A stretch of 64,000 nucleotides of DNA from Microvirga lenta (GTDB taxonomy: Bacteria; Pseudomonadota; Alphaproteobacteria; Rhizobiales; Beijerinckiaceae): NCBI RefSeq assembly GCF_020532555.1, contig NZ_JAJBBR010000004.1:186001-250000 (forward strand). Reading direction: 5' to 3'. Position 1 is the stretch's first letter. The number at the start of each line of letters is the position of its first letter. Shown piece by piece: positions 1 through 8,627 of this stretch. Below the pieces are notes generated by a model. The model had not been told where the DNA came from and searched no databases. It saw nothing but the letters and a program-made list of their open reading frames with translations. A program made the position numbers and the translations under genes.

Positions 1-35
1 ACGATTATTTATGATATAAAATAACAAATCAGCAA

Positions 36-52
36 CAGAAGATTGTCTTCTG
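36..52 (-). terminator. Possible hairpin terminator after the metallo-hydrolase
   Basis: Perfect 7-bp arms CAGAAGA/TCTTCTG with a 3-nt loop. Read on the minus strand, the hairpin is followed by a T-rich tract (TTGCTGATTTGTTATTTTA), as expected of an intrinsic terminator for the minus-strand gene that ends at 151. The stem is short and the window edge is close, so it could instead belong to a neighbour outside the window. Confidence 0.35.
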
Positions 53-150
53 TGCCTCCCGCTGCGGCATGATGATCGCGACGCATACGACAGACGTTCT
101 CGGGGAAACCAGCCGTTCGACAGGCCGTGAGGAAGGAGCGGCCGACCCGC

Positions 151-1062
151 TCAGCTGGCGAAATCCTCGGCCTGTTCCGCTTTCGCCTCCGGCGCCTTCG
201 CGGCCACGCCGCCGGCTTCCAGCGTCACCAGCTGCCGTTCCCGCGCCACGAAGGCGGTGGGCATTTCGGTCTGCATGGCGGCTTCGGCCTCCTTGAGGAA
301 GGCGTCGTCGTGGCCGGGATAGAGATGGAAGATCGCGAGCGCCTTCACGCCGGCGGCCTTCGCCAGCTCCACGCCCTTCTGCCAGGTGGAATGGCCCCAG
401 CCGCGGCAGTTGGAATATTCGGATTCGCAGAACATGCCGTCGTAGATGACGAGGTCGGCATCGCGGATGAAGGCGGTGAGGTCCGGGTCGGGCCAGGGCT
501 CGCTGTGCTCGAGGTCGCTGATGTAGCAGACGCTCCGGTTCCCGTGGCGGAAGCGGTAGCCGGTGGCGCCGCCGGGATGGTTCAGGAGGAAGGTCTCGAC
601 CCGGGCGCCGTCGTCGAAGACCAGGGGCTCGCCGGCCCTGAAGCCGTGGTGCTCGAACCGGGCGGGGAGCTGGCCGAGGCGCACGGGGAAGAGCGGCGGG
701 GCGAAGATGCGCTCCAGGGAATCCATGGCGCTGTCGCCTTCCAGATGCCCGCAATAGGTGCGGATCACCCGCTCCTTGCCCAGGAGCGCGGGCTTGAAGA
801 ACGGCAGGCCCCCGATATGGTCGAGATGCAGGTGGCTGAAGAGGATGTCGATCTCCGCGGGCGCCGAGGTGCCGAGATCGAAGCCCAGGGACGACAGGCC
901 GGTTCCCGCATCGACGATGAAGAGCCGTTCGCCGCAGCGGATCTCGACGCAGGGCGTATGCCCGCCGAACTCGACGAATTGCGGACCGGAGGCGCACGTC
1001 GAACCGCGAACCCCCCAGAAACGGATCTGGAGCAGGTCTGAAGGTGCAGCTCGACTACTCAT
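151..1062 (-). CDS. MBL-fold metallo-hydrolase
   Basis: A 303-residue beta-lactamase-fold hydrolase, probably cytoplasmic. It opens with the RFWGVRGS strand typical of one MBL subgroup. HLHLDH at residues 77-82 is the HxHxDH dinuclear-metal motif, and a later VIYDGMF segment supplies the bridging aspartate. GHS in RGWGHST resembles the distal metal histidine. The start at 1062 (MSSRAAP) is chosen because an upstream in-frame ATG at 1110 adds 16 residues that do not look like family sequence. The Shine-Dalgarno is weak. It lies 100 bp downstream of the ABC-like gene on the same strand, so co-transcription is possible. The substrate cannot be told: the family includes phosphodiesterases, RNases and hydrolases. 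Confident fold, unknown function. Confidence 0.85.
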   Translation of the reverse strand: MSSRAAPSDLLQIRFWGVRGSTCASGPQFVEFGGHTPCVEIRCGERLFIVDAGTGLSSLGFDLGTSAPAEIDILFSHLHLDHIGGLPFFKPALLGKERVIRTYCGHLEGDSAMDSLERIFAPPLFPVRLGQLPARFEHHGFRAGEPLVFDDGARVETFLLNHPGGATGYRFRHGNRSVCYISDLEHSEPWPDPDLTAFIRDADLVIYDGMFCESEYSNCRGWGHSTWQKGVELAKAAGVKALAIFHLYPGHDDAFLKEAEAAMQTEMPTAFVARERQLVTLEAGGVAAKAPEAKAEQAEDFAS

Positions 1063-1158
1063 CGTACCATCATGGCGGATCTGGTTGTCTCCTCGTGTGC
1101 GGCAGCGCACGTCAGGGTAGCTGACCGCGACTTGGGCAAAGGGTCAAGGTCAAATCGT

Positions 1159-3693
1159 TCATGCGGACAAGGCCTCCGGTTCCCGCCTGCGCTGATCGAG
1201 CACGGGCTCGCCCCGTTCGAAACGGATAACCGCGTCGAAGGGCGGTTGATCCATGGCGGCGGTGATCTCGGGGGTGATGAGGACGAGCCCGCGCCCGATC
1301 ATCGCCCGGCGCAGGTTGGCCACGAGCCTGTCCGCGGCGGGGCCGGGCAGGCCCTCCAGGGCGCGCTGGACGATGAGGATGTTCGGCCGCCGGACGAGGC
1401 AGCGCACCACGTCGATGGCGGCGATCTCGCTCAAGGTCAGGTCGCTGCCCTGGATGTCCACCGGCGTGCCCAGGCCGATGCGCGACACCTCGGCGTCGAG
1501 CCCGCGTTCGGTCAGCACCCGGCGGATCGCCTTCTGGACCGCTTCGGCCGCCCCGGCCTGGTCCGACGCGATGCGCCCGAACAGCACGTTGTCCTGCACG
1601 CTGGCCGCGGCGCAGAAGAGGTTCTCGTCGTAGAACTCGATCGAGGGCTTGAGGCTCAGCGGCAGCATGCGGGTGAAGTCGGCCCGGGCCGCGAGGATGC
1701 GCGCCTCCATCGCCTCGTCGAGAAGCCCCAGGCGGTGCCGGCTCTCGTTGTAGCGCAGGGCGAGCCCGATCAGGCGCTCCTGGTCGCGGGCGGTCTGGGC
1801 GCCGCGCCGCTTCTCGTTGCGGCGCTCGACCAGATCCTCGAAATAGGCCCGGTCCGCGGCCGAGAAGAAGCCGAAGCGCTCGAAGAGCGGATGGCCGTCG
1901 GGGATCTCGGCGAAGATCTCGATCATGCTGGTGGCGATGGACAGGCCCATCCGGGCCAGGGGCTTGGTGAGGTCCCCGGCCTCCAGCACCGCGCGCACGA
2001 AGGGGTGGCTCCCCAGCCTGTCCTCCCGGAACGTGTCGCCGATCGCCTTGCCGAAGAGCAGGTTCTCGCCGATCGTCGCATAGCGGTTGTAGCGCTCCGC
2101 GTTGAACGGATCGACGAAGCGGTCGAGGTTCTCCTCCACGAGGGCCGCCTGCACGGCGCGGCGGGAATCCACGATGGCCGCGGCCACCTTCGGCTCCCGT
2201 CGCGGATTGAGGGTGCCCGACAGGCCGCGGGCATGGATCAGCCGGTCGAGGCCCGCCACCGCGATGGCGTCCCACAGGCGCCCGTCGGTCTCGTCGGGCG
2301 CCGCCGCGCAGCCGTAGAGCAGGTTGTCGCGCAGGGTGCCCGGGATCAGCACCGTCTCTCCGGCCAGGGCGATGCGCCGGGCCCGCTCGACCGGAGACGC
2401 CGCCGCGAGATCCGTTCCGCCATAGGTCAGCCGCCCGGTGGAGGGCTCGAGCAGGCCGCCCACGAGGGCCGCGAAGACGCGCGGGCCCGCATCCCCGTCG
2501 CCCACGAGGGCCACGTGGGACGGGAAGGCGAGGGTGAGGTTGACGCCCGAGATCCGGGCGCCGCTGGCATGGTCGTAGGCCGAGACGCCCTGGGCGACGA
2601 GGGCGCCGCTCTCCGGCAGCGCGGCGCCCTGCCGGTGCGTCTCGCGCGGCTGGAGGCCGATCAGGCTCTCGGCGATGTCGGCCAGAAGCTCCTGCGCCCG
2701 GTTCACGATGTGCTGCCACTGGACGAGCTCGCGCACGCCGAAGGCGGCCAGGGACGCGGCCAGGATGCATGCGGCGACGGCGCCCGCGGTGATGGGCCGG
2801 CCCGGCGCGAACCACACGCCGACGGCCAGCACCGCGAGGGGCGCGATCATGAGCGTCGCGGCGGCGAGGGAATCCGCCGGCGCCATGCGGAATTCCCGGG
2901 TTTCGACCGGGTGGTGGCCGTGCGTCAGCGCCCTGCCGACCCGGTCGCGCTCGAAGGGCGCGGTGCCGTGCGCCCGCAGGGCCGGGATCCGGTGGCCGAG
3001 ATCCGCGAAGGCGGAATCGATGGCCTCGCCCTCCCGGTGCCGCGCCCGGACCGCATCGAGGCGCAGGACGAGCCGCCGGGCGTTCAGGACGCCCCCGACG
3101 GCCAGGGCCAGGGCGAGGGTCGCACCGAGCTGCCAGTCCGTCACGAGGACATAGGCGAAGGCCAGCCCGATCATGCCGCCGAGCTGCATCGGCGCGAGGA
3201 GGGCGGCGCCGAGCACGCCGCTTTCCCGCGCGAGCGCCCGGCCGGCCAGGGAGGTCACCGTGGCGATCTCGTCCTGGCTCGATGCGGGGGCATCGAGAAC
3301 CGCGTCCAGAACCTTCGCCCGCACCCGCGCGAGCACGCCGGCGCCGATGCCGACGGCGAGCCAGTCGAGGAGCGTCAGGAGGAGCGCGATGAGGACCGGC
3401 ACGAGGATCAGGCCGCCCACCGCGGCGAGCGCGAAGGCCTCGGGGCCGAGGCCGAAGCCGGGAAACAGCACGAGCGGGTCGGCCCGCAGGGCGTCCGGCG
3501 GGGTGATCACGATGCGCAGGAAGGTGCCCGGCCCATCCGGCAGGCCGCCTCCGCCCACCGCCCGGTCCACCACGATCCGGACCAGATCCAGGCCGACGAG
3601 AAGAAGAAAGCCTGCCAGCGTCAGGAGGAGGAATCCGAGGAGGTGTCGGGCGGGCTTCGTCTTCCAGGCCAGGCGCAGCGGATCGCGCTCCAT
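1159..3693 (-). CDS. ABC-transporter-like protein with degenerate ATPase motifs
   Basis: An 844-residue protein with an ABC exporter layout: hydrophobic segments near residues 16-45, 85-115, 160-205 and 280-320, then an ATP-binding-cassette-like region. The Walker A site reads GDGDAGPRV (about 398-406), lacking the GKS/T lysine. The signature is QGSDLTLSE instead of LSGGQ, and Walker B is ILIVQRALE instead of hhhhDE. A region of some 200 residues separates the first Q-loop-like motif from the signature. Within and after it lie further Q-loop-like motifs: TLRDNLLYG (about 453-461), TIGENLLFG (540-548) and SVQDNVLFG (698-706). ATP hydrolysis in the usual way looks impossible. The start at 3693 is ATG with GGGAG upstream; a TTG 12 nt earlier is in frame. 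The reading frame is intact over 2.5 kb, so it is not a simple pseudogene. Function unknown. Confidence 0.8.
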   Translation of the reverse strand: MERDPLRLAWKTKPARHLLGFLLLTLAGFLLLVGLDLVRIVVDRAVGGGGLPDGPGTFLRIVITPPDALRADPLVLFPGFGLGPEAFALAAVGGLILVPVLIALLLTLLDWLAVGIGAGVLARVRAKVLDAVLDAPASSQDEIATVTSLAGRALARESGVLGAALLAPMQLGGMIGLAFAYVLVTDWQLGATLALALAVGGVLNARRLVLRLDAVRARHREGEAIDSAFADLGHRIPALRAHGTAPFERDRVGRALTHGHHPVETREFRMAPADSLAAATLMIAPLAVLAVGVWFAPGRPITAGAVAACILAASLAAFGVRELVQWQHIVNRAQELLADIAESLIGLQPRETHRQGAALPESGALVAQGVSAYDHASGARISGVNLTLAFPSHVALVGDGDAGPRVFAALVGGLLEPSTGRLTYGGTDLAAASPVERARRIALAGETVLIPGTLRDNLLYGCAAAPDETDGRLWDAIAVAGLDRLIHARGLSGTLNPRREPKVAAAIVDSRRAVQAALVEENLDRFVDPFNAERYNRYATIGENLLFGKAIGDTFREDRLGSHPFVRAVLEAGDLTKPLARMGLSIATSMIEIFAEIPDGHPLFERFGFFSAADRAYFEDLVERRNEKRRGAQTARDQERLIGLALRYNESRHRLGLLDEAMEARILAARADFTRMLPLSLKPSIEFYDENLFCAAASVQDNVLFGRIASDQAGAAEAVQKAIRRVLTERGLDAEVSRIGLGTPVDIQGSDLTLSEIAAIDVVRCLVRRPNILIVQRALEGLPGPAADRLVANLRRAMIGRGLVLITPEITAAMDQPPFDAVIRFERGEPVLDQRRREPEALSA

Positions 3694-3844
3694 GAGAGCT
3701 CCCAAAGGTCAGTCGAGAGGCCTGACGTTATCCAAGCCTTGCCGCAACGGCCAGTGCAAAGTCTCGGACCCCCTCGCCGCCGCGCCCGAGGCTCCTATTT
3801 CTCTCCCCGGGCCGCTTCGCCATGGAGGATGATCAAGAGCCGCC

Positions 3845-4399
3845 ATGACATCTTCCCTTCCCATCGATCCGGTGTTTCAGCTGATCCTTGACCTTCCGTC
3901 CCGCGCGCCGGCGGCGGGGGCGCCCCGGCGCCTCGTGTCCCTCCTGAAGGAGCTTGCGCGGCCGGAGCCCGCGCGCCCGGTCGAGGAGATCGAGGACCAG
4001 ATCTGGGCCCTGTGGATGTCCCACGAGGACCGGGTGGCGGAGGAAACCATGGGGGCCGCGGTCGAGGCCATGGCCTCGGGCGCGCTCAAGCAGGCGCGCC
4101 CCCTGCTCGACCACCTGGTGATCAAGCACCCCGACTGGGCGGAAGCCTGGAACAAGCGCGCGACCCTGGCCTATATCGAAACCCGCGACAGGGACAGCCT
4201 GCAGGACATCCAGCGCACCCTCGAGCTGGAGCCGCGCCATTTCGGCGCCGTGTCGGGCTTCGGCCAGATCTGCCTGCGCAACGGCCATCTCAATGAAGCC
4301 CGCGCGGCCTTCCAGATCGCCCTCTCGATCAATCCGCACCTGCCGGACCTGCGCGAGATGCTCGACGATCTCGACCCGCATCTTCTGATGCTGCACTAG
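3845..4399 (+). CDS. TPR-repeat protein
   Basis: A 184-residue soluble protein. The C-terminal 120 residues contain three tetratricopeptide-type helical hairpins: roughly ALKQARPLLDHLVIKHPDWA, EAWNKRATLAYIETRDRDS and FGAVSGFGQICLRNGHLNEA followed by ALSINPHLPDL. The family is common in Hyphomicrobiales. TPRs mediate protein binding, so a scaffold or adaptor role is inferred; no catalytic motif is present. The first 50 residues are proline- and arginine-rich. It is divergent from the ABC-like gene, with 151 bp between the start codons, so the two may share regulation. Confidence 0.85.
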   Translation: MTSSLPIDPVFQLILDLPSRAPAAGAPRRLVSLLKELARPEPARPVEEIEDQIWALWMSHEDRVAEETMGAAVEAMASGALKQARPLLDHLVIKHPDWAEAWNKRATLAYIETRDRDSLQDIQRTLELEPRHFGAVSGFGQICLRNGHLNEARAAFQIALSINPHLPDLREMLDDLDPHLLMLH

Positions 4400-5046
4400 G
4401 GCTTCGTCCGGACGGCCGGTGTCGCATCCGCATGATGCGCTGCGGCTCGAGGCCTCCCCCGGAAAGCTCGGCCGTGGAAAATATGGACATCGCGAGGCGG
4501 GGGCCGAAGCTGCGCTCCCCGGCGGCGTCCCGCCGTCGCTGCCCCGTTCGGATGGATCCCGCTCCCGGCGCGGGAAAGGTGAGTAACGCTCCCGAACGAC
4601 CCACCTGCCTGAAATCGCCGCACCGGCCCGCACCGGAAAGGCTGAGCTCTTCCCCTGCGGCCCCGGGCGGCCGGGCCGATGGGCCGGAGGCCCGACGGCC
4701 TGCTGGAATGCCGCATTTCGGCCCGAATCCCGGCACCGGCGGCCCAGGAGTGCCGGGGACAGGTCGAGTTCCGTCGAAAGAGAGACGAAAGACCTGAAGA
4801 ACACGCGGGCGCAAGAGAAATGTCCGCCTCGGGAGAATAGCCGCAAGTCGAGCCAAATAATCGGTCAGACATCAACCTTAAGGATACAGGGTGTTAATAC
4901 GGCAGCATTAACCGAACAGTTGGTGTTATGGGACCTTGGGCTCTCCGGGCGCCGGGACCTTGGTCCCATAGCTCGATAATCCCACCGTCTTCATTCTTTT
5001 CCCTCGCGGTTTTGTCTTTCAACCAGGCGGAGAAGGAAGAACGACC
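4400..5046. other. 647-bp gene-free leader region upstream of the peroxidase
   Basis: No open frame here has a ribosome site or recognisable protein. The first 400 bp are GC-rich without clear structure. From about 4850 the composition becomes AT-richer and holds two inverted repeats (listed separately). An A/G-rich ribosome site (GGAGAAGGAAGAA) precedes the peroxidase ATG. This looks like the promoter and 5' leader of the peroxidase gene. Confidence 0.5.
4892..4970 (+). promoter_or_regulatory. Tandem inverted repeats in the peroxidase 5' region
   Basis: First element: GTTAAT-N8-ATTAAC at 4892-4911, a perfect 6-bp dyad. Second element: TATGGGACC at 4927-4935 pairs perfectly with GGTCCCATA at 4962-4970. 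The sequence GGGACCTTGG occurs directly repeated at 4930-4939 and 4954-4963, and the second copy can pair either with the outer arm or with itself (GGACCTTGGTCC). Mutually exclusive folds are therefore possible. It could be an operator, an attenuator or an mRNA-stability element; the sequence does not decide. Confidence 0.4.
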
Positions 5047-7728
5047 ATGCCCCTGCAGCTCGACAGCGAAGATCTCGCGGACATCCTGAACCTCGTCCGC
5101 ACCGGCCAGATCCGCGATGCCAGCGGATACGGCAACAATACCGGGAATCCCACCTGGGGCACGGCGGCGCAGCCCTTCATCCGGCTCACCGATCCCTATT
5201 ACACCGACGGCGCCGCAGGCATGCGCACGACCGTGAACACGCCGCGCCAGATCTCGGACATCGTGTCGAACCAGGACAACAACGGCGACGGGATCGAGGA
5301 AAACCTGCCCAACGCCTTCGGGGGCAGCGCCCTCCTGACCTTCTTCGGCCAGTACTTCGACCACGGGCTCGACTTCGTGCCCAAGGGAGCGTCCGGACGG
5401 GTGCCGATCGGCTCCGACGGATTCCCCATCACGGCGTCGCGCGCCAACATCATTCCCGGGACCGGCATCGATCCGGACGGGATCCCCAACAACGGCGACG
5501 AGATCGCCGCGCAGCATCTCAACATGGCCTCGCCCTATGTGGACCAGAACCAGGCCTACGGCTCGCACGAGGCGGTGACCGACCTGCTGCGCAAGTGGGA
5601 GACGGGTCCGAACGGCAAGGTCCAGACCGCCTATCTCCTCACCGGCGATCTCGACGGCTCCGGGCGCGCCCTGCTGCCGACCCTCAACCACATCCGCGAA
5701 AACTACCGGATCATGACCGGCGGACAGGAGCTGACCTCGGAGGATATCGGCAACTACGACGGCACGGGCCACGCGCTGCTGCTCGACTTCATCCCGTCCT
5801 TCGTCGGCAACGACCCGACGAAGGGCTACGACCTCGACAAGATGGGCCATTTCTTCGTGGCCGGCGACGGGCGCCTGAACGAGAACGTGATGCTGACCTC
5901 GATCCACACGATCTGGGCCCGCAACCACAATTTCTGGGTCGACCAGCTCAAGCAGCGCACCGGCGGAACCTGGACCGAGGAGGAGTATTTCCAGGCGGCC
6001 CGCATCGTGAACGTCGCCGAGTATCAGCGCGTGGTCTTCACCGAATTCGCCGACGCCATGGCGGGCGGCATCGACCCGGGCGAGGAGGAGCACGGCTTCG
6101 ACGGCTACGATCCGACCGTCGACGCCTCGATCTCGGCCGAGTTCGCCCATGTGGCCTACCGGTTCGGCCATTCCATGCTCAACGAGACCGTGAGCTACAA
6201 GGGCGCCGACGGGGTGATGCGCGAGATGTCGCTCGTGCAGGCCTTCCTCAGCCCGGGCAAGCTCAAGGATGCGGGCATCGAGGAGCTGCTTCTCGGCGCC
6301 ACCGGCGTGAAGCACCAGGCCATCGACGTCGACATCGTCAACGCCCTGCGCAACCAGCTCGTGGGCCAGCCCCTCGATCTCGCGGCGCTCAACATCTTCC
6401 GCGGCCGCGACACGGGCATCGCACCCTTCAACGCGGTGCGCGCGGAGCTCTACGCGAAGACCGGCAACGGGAGCCTCCGGCCCTATAGCGGCTGGGCGGA
6501 TTTCCAGAGCCGCAACAACCTCTCGGACGCCTTCATCGCCCAGCTCAAGCTGGCCTATCCGGAAGGGTTCGAGCACATGGACCTGTGGGTGGGCGGCCTG
6601 GCCGAGAAGGCCACGAAGGGCCAGCTCGGCTCCACCTTCGGCTACCTCTTCCTCGAGCAGCTCGACCGCCTGCAGGACGGCGACCGGCTCTACTATCTGG
6701 AGATCTTCGACGACAGCCTGTTCCAGTCGCCGGACAACGCGCAGACCTTCGCCGACATCATCATGCGCAACACCGGCATCACCGGCCTGTCCTCGAACGT
6801 CTTCATGGCGTCGTCGAACGGAACGACGAAGGGCAGCAACGGGAATCCCGGCCCGCAGGATCCTCCGCCCGATCCCCAGGATCCGCCCCCGCCCACGGGC
6901 GTCATCGAGCTGTCCGACAAGGCCGACCAGTACATGGGGACCGGCGCGAACGAGATCATCAAGAGCCTCGCGGGCAACGACAGCGTGGACGGGGCCGGCG
7001 GAGACGACGAGATCTGGGGCGGCACCGGCAACGATGCCGTGCGCGGAGGCGCCGGAAAGGACCATCTCCGGGGCGAGGAGGGCGAGGACAAGCTCTATGG
7101 CGGCGACGGCGACGACATCCTCGACGGCGGCGCCGGCAAGGACAAGATGTGGGGCGACAAGGGCAACGACACCTACAAGGTGGATCATCGCTCCGACGAG
7201 ATCGCCGAATCGGCCGGCGGAGGAAACGACACGGTCGAGGCGTCCACGTCCTACGAGCTCGACTCCCACGTGGAGAACCTGATCTACACCGGCAGCGGCA
7301 CGTTCTCCGGCAAAGGCAACAACCAGGACAACCACATCACCGGCGGCGCCAGGAACGACAGCCTCGAGGGCAAGGGCGGCAACGACGTCCTGAAGGGCCT
7401 CGGGGGGGCGGACAACCTCAAGGGGGATGCAGGGGACGACGTGCTGGAAGGCGGCGCCGGCAACGACACCATGGACGGCGGCAGCGGCAACGACACCTTC
7501 GTGTTCAAGCCGGGGTTCGGGCGCGACACGATCCGCAACTTCGACGCCAATTCGTGGGGAGGTCAGGACAAGCTCGACCTGTCGGCCTTCCTCAAGGCGG
7601 AGGATTTCGACGATGTGGTCATCGCGGCTGCGGGCCGCGATACCGTCATCACCATCGGAAGCGACGTCATCGTCCTGGAGAAGGTGAAGGTGGGCGAGAT
7701 CACCGAGGCGGACTTCATCCTGCTCTGA
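5047..7728 (+). CDS. RTX-tailed animal-type haem peroxidase
   Basis: An 893-residue secreted peroxidase of the animal (myeloperoxidase-like) superfamily. The distal motif GQYFDHGLD gives Gln102, Asp105 and His106, matching MPO Gln91/Asp94/His95. GDGRLNEN gives Arg276 and Glu279, matching Arg239/Glu242. YRFGH supplies the proximal His375. Two residues that bind haem covalently in mammals (Asp, Glu) are thus conserved, but the MPO methionine is Asn280. A Pro/Asp-rich linker (about 601-618) leads to two blocks of GGxGxDxxx calcium-binding nonapeptides (about 642-710 and 769-820) and a C-terminal domain ending in ILL. There is no N-terminal signal peptide, so type I secretion is expected; no exporter lies nearby. 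Likely role: extracellular oxidation of halide or phenolic substrates. The ATG is preceded by GGAGAAGG. Confidence 0.93.
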   Translation: MPLQLDSEDLADILNLVRTGQIRDASGYGNNTGNPTWGTAAQPFIRLTDPYYTDGAAGMRTTVNTPRQISDIVSNQDNNGDGIEENLPNAFGGSALLTFFGQYFDHGLDFVPKGASGRVPIGSDGFPITASRANIIPGTGIDPDGIPNNGDEIAAQHLNMASPYVDQNQAYGSHEAVTDLLRKWETGPNGKVQTAYLLTGDLDGSGRALLPTLNHIRENYRIMTGGQELTSEDIGNYDGTGHALLLDFIPSFVGNDPTKGYDLDKMGHFFVAGDGRLNENVMLTSIHTIWARNHNFWVDQLKQRTGGTWTEEEYFQAARIVNVAEYQRVVFTEFADAMAGGIDPGEEEHGFDGYDPTVDASISAEFAHVAYRFGHSMLNETVSYKGADGVMREMSLVQAFLSPGKLKDAGIEELLLGATGVKHQAIDVDIVNALRNQLVGQPLDLAALNIFRGRDTGIAPFNAVRAELYAKTGNGSLRPYSGWADFQSRNNLSDAFIAQLKLAYPEGFEHMDLWVGGLAEKATKGQLGSTFGYLFLEQLDRLQDGDRLYYLEIFDDSLFQSPDNAQTFADIIMRNTGITGLSSNVFMASSNGTTKGSNGNPGPQDPPPDPQDPPPPTGVIELSDKADQYMGTGANEIIKSLAGNDSVDGAGGDDEIWGGTGNDAVRGGAGKDHLRGEEGEDKLYGGDGDDILDGGAGKDKMWGDKGNDTYKVDHRSDEIAESAGGGNDTVEASTSYELDSHVENLIYTGSGTFSGKGNNQDNHITGGARNDSLEGKGGNDVLKGLGGADNLKGDAGDDVLEGGAGNDTMDGGSGNDTFVFKPGFGRDTIRNFDANSWGGQDKLDLSAFLKAEDFDDVVIAAAGRDTVITIGSDVIVLEKVKVGEITEADFILL

Positions 7729-7745
7729 GCCCGTGCCCCGGTGAG

Positions 7746-7769
7746 CGTGCCGCCCGCAAGGGCGGCACG
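7746..7769. terminator. Bidirectional hairpin terminator
   Basis: Perfect 10-bp arms CGTGCCGCCC/GGGCGGCACG around a GCAA tetraloop, lying between the convergent peroxidase and DUF4142 genes. There is no long T-run, but the stem is very stable and well placed to end both transcripts. Confidence 0.7.
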
Positions 7770-7782
7770 TCTCGTGTCGGGA

Positions 7783-8415
7783 TCAGCGCATCTTCTGCTG
7801 CATGTCCTGCAGCAGGGCGATGTGTTCGCGGATCTGCGTGCGGGCCATCTTGGCGATGTTCATGTGCTCGCGGTTCTGCGGGTTGGACTGCAGGTACTGC
7901 TCCTGGGCCTGCAGGAGGTTCTGGTGGACCTGGATCTGGCCCTGCAGGTACTGGCGGTCGAATTCCGCGCCGGTCTCGATGTCCTGCAGCTTCTGTATCA
8001 TCCCGCGGCTCTGGGCATCCATCTGCATGGCGCCCGAGCCGGCATTGCCGCTCGCCTGTCCCGAGGAGGCTCCGGTGGCGGCGGTGGCCGCCGGCTCCAT
8101 CATGGAGCGGAGAACCTCGGACAGCGTCGTCTGCTCCTGCACCTCGAACTGCGCGAACTGCTTGAGCTCGGCATTCTGCGCCTTCTGCTGCGCGATGCGG
8201 CTCGTCTCCAGGGCCGTCATGCCGAGCTGCATGGTCTGCTGCATGTGCTGCATCCCGGCCTGGCTCATCTGGCCATTGGCCTGGCTCATGCGTGCGCCAG
8301 CGGCGGAGCCGGACGCGGCGCCCGGCTGCATGGTGGTCTGATTGCCGCCCGACTGGGCAAGCGCGGGGGCTGCGGCGAGCATGGCGATGCTGGCCAGAAG
8401 AATACGGCGATCCAT
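7783..8415 (-). CDS. DUF4142-type periplasmic protein
   Basis: A 210-residue exported protein. A signal peptide (MDRRILLASIAMLAAAPALA) is followed by a Gln/Met/Ser-rich segment and long amphipathic helices of the DUF4142 ferritin-like/helical-bundle type (LETSRIAQQKAQNAELKQFA, FEVQEQTTLSEVLRSMM, FDRQYLQGQIQVHQNLL). DUF4142 proteins are stress-associated envelope proteins of unknown biochemical role. An EcfG-like promoter candidate lies about 83 bp upstream of the start (8498-8522), which fits a general-stress gene. The low-complexity stretch near residues 110-135 (Ala/Gly/Ser-rich) looks like a linker between helices. Confidence 0.8.
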   Translation of the reverse strand: MDRRILLASIAMLAAAPALAQSGGNQTTMQPGAASGSAAGARMSQANGQMSQAGMQHMQQTMQLGMTALETSRIAQQKAQNAELKQFAQFEVQEQTTLSEVLRSMMEPAATAATGASSGQASGNAGSGAMQMDAQSRGMIQKLQDIETGAEFDRQYLQGQIQVHQNLLQAQEQYLQSNPQNREHMNIAKMARTQIREHIALLQDMQQKMR

Positions 8416-8497
8416 GGGGGTCTCCTTGTCCCTGAAAGAGCGGCCTCCGCGCCTCCGTCGCGCGAGAGCGACAGGCGCCTGGAAGCCGCTGGGACCG

Positions 8498-8522
8498 AAC
8501 GCCCCAGCAATGCCTTTGTTTC
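8498..8522 (-). promoter_or_regulatory. EcfG-like promoter for the DUF4142 gene
   Basis: Minus strand reads GAAAC-N16-CGTT, one mismatch from the alphaproteobacterial general-stress consensus GGAAC-N16/17-CGTT. The expected transcript start is about 75 nt before the DUF4142 ATG. It is back to back with the perfect site at 8570-8595. Confidence 0.4.
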
Positions 8523-8569
8523 AGCTTGGGCGTGAAGGATCGTCTTCCCGAAGCCGTGAAGGACGGACC

Positions 8570-8595
8570 GGAACAAGCGCGACAACGGAGCCGTT
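8570..8595 (+). promoter_or_regulatory. EcfG-type promoter for mmcB
   Basis: GGAAC at 8570-8574, 17-nt spacer, CGTT at 8592-8595: a perfect match to the sigma-EcfG consensus. The ATG of mmcB is 33 nt past the -10 element, giving a short leader. This would place mmcB under the general stress response. Confidence 0.55.
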
Positions 8596-8627
8596 GCAGT
8601 GCGTCGGGCGGCGGGTAGTCTGGACCC

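Noticed and set aside
1072-3891. A 939-codon open frame on the plus strand opposite the ABC-like gene
   Set aside because: It is an artefact of high GC on the antisense strand: His/Arg/Pro/Gly-rich translation with no recognisable domain, no signal and no ribosome site, while the minus-strand frame has coherent membrane and cassette-like regions.
4894-7335. An 813-codon open frame antisense to the peroxidase gene
   Set aside because: Valine/aspartate/glycine-rich translation with no domain; the sense strand encodes a clear peroxidase with conserved catalytic residues.
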